Below, piece by piece: positions 36,201 through 48,200 of a stretch of DNA of 64,000 bases; the first letter of the stretch is position 1, and each line of letters begins with the position of its first letter. The stretch is from Bos javanicus (Eukaryota > Chordata > Mammalia > Artiodactyla > Bovidae): positions 97,494,537 to 97,558,536 of the forward strand of contig NC_083868.1 of the NCBI RefSeq assembly GCF_032452875.1. Reading direction: 5' to 3'. Position numbers and translations under genes: made by a program. The notes beneath the pieces are model-generated. The model did no database searches. It was not told the DNA's origin and saw nothing but the letters and a program-made list of their open reading frames with translations.

Positions 36201-39200
36201 GGAACCAGAGATTAAATTTTCTTTTTTTAATGTTTAAATTTAATTAATTTTAATTTTATTTTTGCAGGCACTGGGTCTTCGTTGCACAGACTTTTCTCCA
36301 GTTGTGGCAAGCAGGGTCTACTCTCCAGTTGCAGTGCGTGAGTTTCTCACTGTGGTGGCTTCTCTTGTTGAGGAGCACAGGCTTTAGGGCACTCAGGCTT
36401 CAGTAGTTGTGGCACAGGAGCTTAGTTGCCCCGAGGCATGTGGAATCTTCCCTGACTAGGAATCGAACCAGTGTCCCCTGCATTTCAAGGAAGATTCTTT
36501 ACCACAGACCACAAGGGAAACCCAGCAAGTGGAATTTCTACCCTGGGACTCACTCCAAACTCATCTCGTCCAGGAGAGTCTGCAACCTTGTCACTGATGT
36601 TTTGTGTCCTCTTCCCTCTCCTCAAGAATTTATCCTCTCTGGAAGGACTTCTGTATCCTCTTTACCAGGAGGAGCTTTCTTATCATCCATACTCTGCTTA
36701 GCCTTAATGGCAGATGGGGCATAAGAAGAGTAGGAGAGTAAATGGTTTATTGTTAAGAAAGCATAAATCAGGAGTCATTGCAACATTATTACACCTGTTA
36801 CAATTGCTTAGTGTAGGATGGCAAGTGTATAGTGCTCCAATATTAGATGTACTACAGACAATCATGCCCTTTCTCCCTGATCCTGGACATGCCTCAGGGC
36901 TATTCAAAGCCACACCCCATTGACTGGCTGCTGCTGCTAAGTCGCTTCAGTCGTGTCTGACTCTGTGAGACCCCATAGATGGAAGCCCACCAGACTCCCC
37001 TGTCCCTGGGATTCTCCAGGCAAGAACACTGGAGTGGGTTGCCATTTCCTTCTCCAATGCATAAAAGTGAAAAGTGAAAGGGAAGCCACTCAGTTGTGTC
37101 CGACTCTCAGCGACCCCATGGACTACAGCCTACCAGGCTCCTCCATCCATGGGATTTTCCAGGCAAGAGTACTGGAGTGGGGTGCCATTGCCTTCTCCAC
37201 ATTGACTGGCAATGGCATACAAAATGATACATTTATCGGCTTATGTTGTTAAACTTCCTGAAGAATTTGCATTTTTAAGTGGGGCTCTTGGACTCCAAAA
37301 ACCTTAAAGTGAAAGTTGTTTAGTCAAGTCCAACTCTTTGCAACCCCATGGGCTGTATAGTCCATGGAATTCTCCAGGCCAGAATACTAGAGTGGGTAGC
37401 CTTTTCCTTCTCCAGGGGATCTTCCCAACCCAGGGATCGAACCCAGGTATCCCGCATTGTAGGTGAATTCTTTACCAGCTGAGCCACAAGGGAAGCCCGA
37501 AAAACCTTAAACCATAGAATAAATAATCAGTGGCAGAAGTTCACACCCAGTATCCAGCAGTAGAATAGAGGTTTCTGGACTCAGTGGACCTTCCAACACT
37601 CTTAACTGGTGTTCGGATTGACTCCACATGTTGAGAAAGTACATTTTCCGTGTGTGCAGCTCACCATTCTGTTCTGCCCCCAAAGCAATGACAATCATTC
37701 CTAAGGGCTGACCCCCCATTCTCTCCCGGCTTCCACTCTGTAGCCCTCAAGTGTTTCCTGTGTGAAGTGGTCCCGGGAATGTTAAGTTTCATCCCTGCTC
37801 ACCGCATCCTTCTTTACCCCAGGGCTGTCATGAGCTGCTTGCATCCTAGGGCATTATGAGCTGCTAATGCCTATTGTGCTCTCTTACTCATTCCTCCCTG
37901 CCCTGGTTGGATCAGTTGTATGTGACATTCTTGATGTCAGAGTGAGCTTTTCCTCTGTGATGGCCAGTGCCCTGCTTTTGCTTCTACCTCTGGCTGAAAT
38001 ATAACAGTGTTTATGTTGGGGAATAAAATTATGGGTGATTTAAACCTTCATGTTTTATTTTCTAAATCTTTTATATTTCTACCTCTGGACAAGCTTCTCA
38101 GCAATAATGATCCCTAAAGAGGATGGATGAGAGAAAGTAGATGGACTGGTAGAAATATTTACTACCATAAAAACGATTTGGTAAAATCATGGTGGTTCAG
38201 GTAAAGAATCTGTCTGCAATGCAGGAGACCTGGGTTTGATTCCTGGGTCAGGAAGATCCCCTGGAGAAGGGAATGGCAACCTACTACAATATTCTTGCCG
38301 GGAGAATTCCACAGACAGAGGAGCCTGGCGGGCTACAGTCCGTAGGGTTGCAAAGAGTTGGATACAACTGAGTGACTAAGACACACCCATACATGCATCT
38401 TACCGACAGGTGGATTTTTTTTTTTTTTTTTACAAGTTTTGCTTATAAGCGTGGTTTCAGAACTCTGGCTGTGCCTAGAAGCTCACCCTGCTGGTCATGG
38501 GTAGGAACTGGGTCCTTTTCTCCTCCCTGTTCCCTGGCATCTAACCAGGACCTGGCCCGGCTTCAATAAATGATGGTTGTATTGACTTTGAAATGAATTC
38601 CCTGCTTTGTGAACCTGGCAACCAACCTGATCTTTGGACCATTTTTTTTTTTTTAAACAGGAGAAGCACTTAAAGTGCTGCCTGAACTTGAAGAGTTGAA
38701 TTTGTCCTGGAACAGTAAAGTGGGAGGAAACTTGCCTCTGATCCTCCAGACGTTGCAACAAGGGAGCAAGATACAAACACTTGAGCTCATGGACTGTACC
38801 CTCACATCAGAAGATGGGGTGTTCGTAGGTAAGTAGAATTTGGTAGAGTCCTTCCCAGGAAAAATGTGAAGATGCCCATAATTGGAGAGCTTGGGAGCTG
38901 ATACTGGCCATGTTTCCTCTCACCCTGAATTGAAAAAGTAGCTCACTATATCCCAGGTCACATGAAGATGTAACACTCCCCCCCCCCCCCCCCCACCCAC
39001 CCCAACCTTCATACCCACATCTGTTTTTTTGGCTGTGCTGGGTCTTCATTGCTGCAAGTGAGCTTTCTCTAGTTGCAGTAAGTGGGGCCACTCTTTTTGC
39101 AGAGCACTGGCTCTAGGGTGCATGGGCTCAGTAGTTGTAGCTTGTGGGCTCCAGAGCACCGGCTTTAGTATTAATAGTTGCAACTTGCAAGCCTAGTTGC

Positions 39201-42200
39201 CCCATGACTTATGAAATCTTCCCAGACCAGGGATGGAACTCGTGTCCCCTGCATTGCTGACAGATTCTTAACCACTGGACCACCAGAGAAGTCCCACACC
39301 CTGCATCTTTACTGAGTTGTTCTTTGGATTTCTTTCCTTCCAGATCAGTTGCTACCTAGACTGCAAAACCTTGAAGTACTCGATCTTTCTATTAACAGAA
39401 ACATTGGTGGCAGTCTCAATAGTATTGCTCATGGACTAAAAAGTACTTCAAACCTGAAAGTCTTGAAGTTACATTCATGTGGATTGTCACAAAAGAGTGT
39501 CAAGCTACTAGGTGAGTTAGCAATGACTGAAGCTTCTATATAATTTTATTTTATGTTTAATTTTTTAAGCTGTTAGGAAATATAACAAACTAGAAACAGA
39601 GGTTAGGTTGGGGAATGAGATCATTGGTAATTTAAATCTTCAAGTTTTATTGATTTTCCACGTCCTTTACAGTGAGTATGTATTTTTACAATTACAAAAC
39701 TAAATGGCCAGCTCCGAAAAGGCCAGGGTATTTTAGATTTGAGAGAGACAGTGAGCAAAATAAAAGTGTGCTACTAAAGCTCTCCATTTCTCTCTTACTT
39801 TTGAAAGTGCCAGCATTATTTTATGCTTAGTAGTAGGAAGGAATTGGTGCTGATAAAAACAACTTCAGTGACATCTGTAGTTAAAATTTACTCTGCTATA
39901 TAGAGTACCCACATTACATGAGAATACGAAGTGAAATGTATTTTTATCCTTGCATCTTCTAGAGCCTGTCCTATCCTTCTCCTTGGCAGTTTAAGTCTAG
40001 AATGCTGCTAATGTACCAATGCTCAAGGATAGTACAGGAAGAGCCATTAGTTGCAGAAATCTGAGCAAAAGCACTAGCAATCAATGCAGGTCATAGGGAG
40101 AGTGTTTGAAGCCATTGTCAGGTCCAAAGCGGTTAGTGGTGCAAAGCAGACAGTTATCCCTCCATTTGGGCTCTTGTCATCACAGTGTATGTATTTTCTT
40201 AGTCTCGCTTCTCCATGCCTGCCCCCTGCTCTGCTCCACTCCTGCTGACTGTCCTGTAACATGTCAGAGTGGGATTTTGACCTTCTTTGTAGATGCTGCC
40301 TTTAGATACTTGTGTGAGCTGAGGACACTAGACCTTTCCTGCAACAAGGAGTTGGGTGGAGGGTTTGAAGACATCACAGGGCTGGCCACGCTGGAGCACC
40401 TGGAGGGGCTGGATGTCCGCCAGTGCTCGATGACGGCTGACGACGTGTTGTCCCTGAGCGGGTAGGTGCTGCAGAGCTGAGGGAGGGCTCTCAGAGCCTT
40501 GGCATATGTTTGAAGTGAAGTGAAGTCGCTCAGTCGTGTCCGACTCTTTGCGACCCCATGGACTGTAGCCTACCAGGCTCCTCCGTCCGTGGGATTTTCC
40601 AGGCAAGAGTACTGGTGTGGGTTGCCATTTGGGAAACTGGCAAATCTGAGATGTACTGTTTATGAAGTTACTGGGAGGATCACATCATAAAAGTTCTGTG
40701 AATGTCCCAATATAGTATTTGGCAAATATTAGGTGCCCAATAAATGTTGTTGTTCAGTTGCTAAGTCATGTCCGACTCTTTGCGACCCCATGGACTGCAG
40801 CAGGCCAGGCTTCCCTGTCCTTCACCATCTCCTGGAGTTTGTTCAGTTGGTGAATGTTAGTGAATCTAAACTCCTATACACATCTGTGAAGGATAGATGT
40901 GGCACTCGAGGAAGAAATTCTGAATTCCTGTGGCTGTTTAGAAATGAATCTGTTAATGTCACAAAGCATATTACAAAGAAGGATGTAGAGGGAAAGCCAA
41001 AACGAAGGGTGTTGAGGCACTCTCTCTCACAAGTTATGCTAAGGCACTTAGATAAGATGAAGTTACAAAAAGTCCATGGAGAGTGCATAATTACAGTTTT
41101 AGGTCAGTCACTACCTTTACTTTCCTACCACAGATACAGTCCTGTAACAGGCAACATATATGCAATTTCCCCTAACAAACAGCAAGCATAGCCGTAGAGA
41201 TGAAGGGTTTTATTCCATCTGCAGCCACAATAAACCTTCAGGATATACCCTGAATCTGACCATGGCTCACTGTTTAGACCTCTACCTCCTGCTCCAGCCC
41301 ACTGTCAGTTCATGCCTAGATTACTGCAAGAGTCTAGATGGCTTTCCTGCTCCTCTGACTCTGACTGCATTCTCTATTTCTTTTCCCCGTCAACTTCTCC
41401 AACTACACTGTGCTGACTCCCACGCACACCAGCCATGCTCTGCTTTCTCTCTGAACTATGGGCTCCTCCTAGGTAGGGATGGCTTTCTTCAGTATCTCTC
41501 TATTGCTTGTGCACAAGGTCTGGCATGTAGTTGGCTCCCAGCAAATGCTTGTTGAATGTATGACTGAATGAATCAATCAATAAAGAACGAGAAAAAGAAA
41601 TTTTTGTCATTTTTCGTACAATTGGGGGAAGAAAACAGCAAAATAGGTCTTTGGGTCTAATATCAATTTTTTTAGCCCTGCTAATTTGTTTCTTAGATGC
41701 TTATCCTTCAATTTGGGGAAATGAGATGAGTTCGAGTCTTTCATGAAGATTTAAAAATAGTAAACAATACCTTTTTGAACTTCAAATGGAGAGTGTGATG
41801 GGATCAGCATCTCTTTTACTTATGAGTGTCATACCTGTGGAGACACTCCTGAATTATCAGTCCATCGGATTCCAAATAGTGAATTTCCCCTGCTACAACT
41901 GAATAACACAAAACCTCACATCTCATCCTGCTGCTCGGATGAAGATTAAAGTGCTAGAGGACTTGAATTGTCACTGCTAGTGCAATGGAGAGATTAGCCT
42001 CTATTATCTGGATTCACAGCCACCAACAGGAGTAAATGGCCCCAGAAAGGTAATGGTTATTTAGTAAGAATTTCATGGTCCTCCTGCTTAATTTTAAAAA
42101 GGCAGAATTGCAAATACATCCTGTTTTCTACCTTGTGATGTTAAAGAATTGAATGGTTCTTTTATCTGATCATTCTCAATGGCTTCAAAGAAAGGGAATT

Positions 42201-45200
42201 ATGGATCACTTAGCCAATGATATCTGATTAATCATCTAATTGTTCGAGGCCCTGTGCTGCAGGCTAAGGGAAATTCAGAGTCAAGAGCTTCAGTTTGGAA
42301 GGGGGCAGAAATAAACCAAATACATGGTGGAGATCCCCTGGAGAAGGAAATGGCAACCCACTTCAGTTTTCTTGCCTGGGAAATCTCATGAACAGAGGAG
42401 CCTGGCTGGCTACAGTTCATGGAGTCACAGAGTCAGATGCAACTGAAGTGACTTGGTACACATGGTGAATACAACGTGCTGTGGGCATCAGACGAGGGAG
42501 AGATGGTTGCATCTATGGGATCACAAGTACCTGCCCTCTTTTTTCCTTTCCTTCCCTTCCTTTCTCCTGTCCTTCTCTCCTTCCACTAATGTTTGTGCCT
42601 CAGATTTCCAGACTCTGATGCACATTCTGGGCAGGAAGCAGCCGCTGCACACAGAGTTCACCTTCAGTGAGGGAGGGCGGAAGATTTGCGTATGAACAAT
42701 AGATACACAAACAAGTCACGTAATAGGGGTGGTGGGAGGAAAAGAGAATAGGGTGATGTAATTGTGACCACAGGGTTCCTGTGGCTTTGGTGGCCCTGGA
42801 AGGCTCTGAGGAGGTGAGTCAGCCCCACAGGGGTCCCAGGAAACTCTATTTCCCACACTGGGAAGAACTAGGGCAAAGGCCTGAAAGAACGAAAAGCAGC
42901 AGAAAGACAGGGAAACAGGGGTCCCTCTTGGCACAGCAGGGGCCCTCAGGACCCCACTCTGGTGCTGTTACCAAGAGACATCTGGTTATTATTATTTTTT
43001 TTAACCAATGTACATACCTTAATTTTAAAAAAAATGTAGCCACATGTGGGATCTTAGTTCCCCAACCCGGATTGAACCAGGGCCCCCTGCATTGGAAGCG
43101 TGCAGTCCCGACTACTGGGCTGCCAGGGAAGTCCCAACAGACATCTGTTCTGATTGCTTGATTTCATTGCCTTCCTAGTACTTCTGACTTATATTCTGAG
43201 GAAAGAATGATCATATCAAACATTAACTGAGCAGTTAATGTGAGCCGGGCACTGTACCAGGCACTTTATTTATACCAAGTCATTTTATCTTCCCGTTGTC
43301 TCTATGGAGTAGTTATTGTTCTTATTATCATCGAGAAAACTGAGGCTCAGAGAAGTTAAACAATTTACCCAAAGTCACACTGTTCTTTAGCAACAAACAG
43401 GATGAGAACCCAGTTTCCTCTGTCTCCGAAGTCTTTGCTCTTTACTTCCAGCCTGGAGAGAGGCTTAGAGAAGAGCCCAAGCTGCATGCTGGGGAAAGTG
43501 GCTGGCGTGTGTGGTGAGGAATGGTGTGTAAGGAAGGGCAGGGGTCACATAGGCAAGAGCCATGCTTGTTGATCAAGAAGACTGTGGCACTTCCCGAGAC
43601 CCCTTTGTGAGATGCTGCCTAAGCCATGTCACCCCTGATGTTTTAACAGCTCAGGTTATCCCTTTACTCTCAAGTCTTCAAGAATTGGATTTATCTGCCA
43701 ACAAAGAGATGGGCAGCTATTCTGAAAACCTACTCAGCAGGCTCCGATTTTTACCAGCATTGAAGTCATTGATAATCAGCAACTGTGCTTTGGAGAGTAT
43801 GACTTTTACTGCCCTGGGTAAGCGATTCTCTGGGTCCCTGCAGACACTGGCACAGTAACACCCGAAAGGGAGACCTCTGTTTCCCCCCAAGTGAATTTCA
43901 TTCCAAGACTCAGCCATAGGCACATTGAAGTATCAATCCGTCTTCTTTTCAAGAAATACGCTCTTTTAAAAGTGACTTTCAAGGCCACATGGATGATTTC
44001 TGGCTTTTGCAAATTTAACCTTTAACATTTAAAGTGTGCAGAGTTGACCCTTTGTATCCAGGGGTTCCAAATCCGTGGATTCAACCAATAGCAGGTCAAC
44101 AATAATTTGGAAAAAATTTCTGGAAAAAAATTTTTCAGAAAGCTCCAAAAAGCAAAACTTGAATTTGCCTCATTCAGGCAACTGTTTATATAGATAGAAT
44201 TTATATTGTGTTAGGTATTATATAGGTGGTGCTGGTAGTAAAGAACCCACCAGCCAATGCAGGAGATATAAGAGTTGTGAGTTCAATCCCTGGGTTGGGA
44301 AGATACCCTGCAGGAGGTCATGGCAACCCACTCCAGTATTCTTGCCTGGAGAATCCCATGGACAGAGGAGCCTGGTGGGCTACAATCCATAGGGTTGAAA
44401 AGAGTTGAACACAACTGAAGCGACTTAGCACAGCACAGAGATGATTTAAAGTATATATATGGGAGGGTGTGCATATATTATGTGCAAATACTATGCCACG
44501 TTACATAAGGGACTTCAGTATGGATGGGTTCTGGAAACAATATCCCTGTCTATACTGAGGGATGGCTGTATAACCAACTTTGGAGGTTCACATTTGTAGT
44601 ACCTTGTAATTTCACTGAGGTCAATATAAATTGGGATTGCTGTGAGTCTGATGGGCCATCAGAAGGCATAACTCTTTTCAATTATAGCTACACAATCAAA
44701 AAATCATAATCAAGTAGATATTACACTAAATTGCATAATGTGACATGAATCTATAGATAGTCCCTGACTTATAACAGTTTAACTTAAGAGTTTTTGACTT
44801 TAAGATGATGTAAGGGCTTCTCTTGGAGAAGGCAATGGCACCCCACTCCAGTACTCTTGCCTGGAAAATCCAATGGACATAGGAGCCTGGTGGGCTGCAG
44901 TCCATGGGGTCGCACAGAGTCAGACATGACTGAAGCGACTTAGCAGTAGCAGCAGCAGCAGCAAGGGCTTCTCTGGTAGCTCAGTTGGTAAAAAATCCGC
45001 CTACAATGTGTGACACCTGGGTTTCATCTCTGGGTTGGGAAGATACCCTAGAGAAGGGAACAGTTACCCACTCCAGTAATCTAGCCTGGAGAATTCCATG
45101 GACTACATAGTTTATGGGGTTGCAAAGAGTCGGACATGACTGAGTGACTTTTACTTTCTAAAAGCAATATACATTCAGTAAAAATCACACTTAGAAAATT

Positions 45201-48200
45201 TTGATCTTCCCCTGGGCTAGTGATACATAATGTGGTATGATACTCTCTCATGCCATCATAAAGGCAAACTTAACAACCACTCTATACCCAGACAGCTCTG
45301 TTTTTCACTTTCAGTATAATAGTCAATAAAGTATATGAAATATCTAACACGTAAGTATAAAATAGGGTTTGTGTAAAATGATTTTGCCCACCTGTGGATG
45401 AATATAAGTGTTCTGAGAATGTTTAGGTAGGTTGTGTGCATGTTTGCTAAGTCACTTCAGTTCTGTCCAACTCTTTGCAACCCATGGACTGTTGTAGCCC
45501 ACCAGGTTAGGCAAAGCTATACTGATGACCTAGGTGTATTAAATTCATTTTTTACTTAAGATATTTTCAACTTATCAGGATGGTGCTGCTGCTGCTGCTA
45601 AGTCGCTTTAGTCGTGTCTGACTCTGTGCGACCCCATAGATGAAAGCCAACCAGGCTCCGCCGTCCCTGGGATTCTCCAGGCAAGAACACTGGAGTGGGT
45701 TGCCATTTCCTTCTCCAATGCATAAAAGTGAAAAGTGAAAGTGAAGTCACTCAGTCGTGTCCGACTCTTAGCGACCCCATTGACTGCAGCCTACCAGGCT
45801 TCGCCATCCATGGGATTTTTCAGGCTAGAGTACTGGAGTGGGGTGCCATTGCCTTCTCCGTATCAGGATGCAATCCCACCATAAGTCAAGAAAGATCTGT
45901 TTTATTCCATTTGAATTAAGAAGTAAACCAACAATAAAAAAGAAGTAAATCAAGTAAATATACACATATTTCTCTATATCATTTTTAGAAGAAAAAGTTC
46001 AATTTCTTATTGATAGGTCTCTATCATATGAGTGGGAGAGGTGTTCTTATTAGATATTATAAAAAGAATATATATCTACCCCTCAAACATTTTTTAGAAA
46101 GAAAATATAAAATGTAATTAATGACTATACCTTGTGAATAAGTTGCTCTGGTTAGTTTTAATGTTAGGGGAAACTGGGAACTATGCAGAAAATCTTTCAA
46201 TTTCCTTTAAACATCTTTCCAAGATACACGATTTCCCTTCCTTGTTTCTGTAACTGCAGTTAAGTAAACACAATACATTTTGGTGTTTCAGAGTTCTAGG
46301 AAGGTGTGGCCTTGTCTCAGTTTCAGAAGCTAGTGGGATATGTAAAACCAGGACACACTCTGGAAATATTGACTAGATGAGAAAACTGTTTATCTCTTTC
46401 TCCTTCCTAAACGCGAGATGAAGGAGAGAAATGCCAGTTGACAGTGAATTAACCATTTAACCAAGTTTTACTTTTCTAAAGTTTCCAAATTTCTTCCAAA
46501 TGAAAATAGAAAACATAAATTGAATCCATGGATTTCAGGCAGGAGAAACAAGGAATTGTGGAGGGTACTGCCCACACCCAGAAATGATGTCCCTCTTTCA
46601 CTCAGTTCAATCCAAAGACTGCTGGATCTCAGGACTCCCCTAGTGGTCCCTGGGCTAAGATTCCACACTCCAATGCAGGGGACCCAGGGTCGATCCCTAC
46701 TCAGGAACTAGATCCCACATGCTGCAACTAAGATGTCTCTGAAAGTGAAAGTGCTAGTTGCTCAGTCATGTCTGACTCTTTGTGACCCCATGGACATAGC
46801 TCACTAGGTTCCTCTGTCCCTGGGGATTCTCCAGGCAAGAACACTGGAGTGGGTCTTCCAGGGGATCTTCTCAACCCAGGGATAGAACCCAGGTCTCCCA
46901 CATTGCAGGAGGTTTCTTTACCATCTGAGCCACCAGGGAAGCCCACAACTGTCTTAACTCAGTGATAATATGTTGCCTTAGCCTAGGTTGCTCAAGTTCA
47001 AAGTTTATGACCTCTAAGGAAGTCTAAGTTATTACTATTCTTATTGCTGTCAATTTCAGCTGAAGCCTCCATTCACCTCCCTGCTCTGAAAATAGTCAAC
47101 CTTTCTTGGAATAAGTGTATTGGCGGTAACCTGAAGCTGCTCCTGGAGACATTAAAGCTTTCAATGTCTCTTCAAGTGCTGAGGCTGAGCAGCTGTTCCC
47201 TGGTGACAGAGGACATGGCTCTCTTGGGTTTGTATCTTCTGGTTCCAAAGCTGTCCTGACACTCAGAGCCCAGTGTGCCTGCCCTGCCAGCCTGGGGGAA
47301 GGGAGGCAGAGGAGGCAAGGAGGCCTGTGCACATTCTCTGCTCCCTGACATCTGCTTGGGAGAAAGCTGGTTTGTGCTCAGTCACTTCAGTCATGCCCAA
47401 CTGCTTGCAACCCCATGGACTGTAGTCCAACAGGCTCCTCTGTCCACGGCATTCTCCAGCAAGAACACTGCAGTGGGTTGCCATGCTCTCCTGCAGGGGA
47501 TCTTCCCAACCCAGGGATCGAAACTGCATCTCCTGTATCTGCTGCATTGCAGGTAGATTCTTTACCCACTGAGCCACCTGGGAAGCCCTAAAATAGACAC
47601 TGCTGCTGCTAAGTCACTTCAGTTGTGTCCGACTCTGTGCGACCCCATAGACGGCAGCCCACCAGGCTCCCCCATCCCTGGGATTCTCCAGGCAAGAACA
47701 CTGGAGTGGGTTGCCATTTCCTTCTCCAATGCATGAATGTGAAAAGTGAAAGTGAAGTTGCTGAGTTGTGTTTGACTCTTAGCGACCCCATGGACTGCAG
47801 CCTATCAGGCTCCTCCGTCCATGGGATTTTCCAGGCAAGAGTACTGGAGTGGGGTGCCATTGCCTTCTCCGAAAATAGACACAGGCAATTCTAAAACCAA
47901 ATACACAGTAGAGACTGGTTCATAAAATGAGATGGAGGAGTTCCTTGTGGTCCAATGATTAGGACTTCATGCTTTCACCTCTGAGTGTGCAGGTTCTATT
48001 CCTAGGTGGGGAACTAAGATCCTGCAAGCCACCAGGTGCAGCCAACCATTAAAAAAAAGAAAAAGGAGATAGATACAGATATGGTGGTGGAAGAAGGAGG
48101 ATTATCTGACATAGGATAGAAAGTTGGAACCGGATGTGGACGGGCAAGGCTCCTTATCCTTGGGAGGGCTGTGCATGTGTGGATTTTGTTTACGCCTATT

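Noticed and set aside
40733..41191. 152-codon open frame
   Set aside because: Begins inside a BovB tail and continues into intron sequence of LRRC31.
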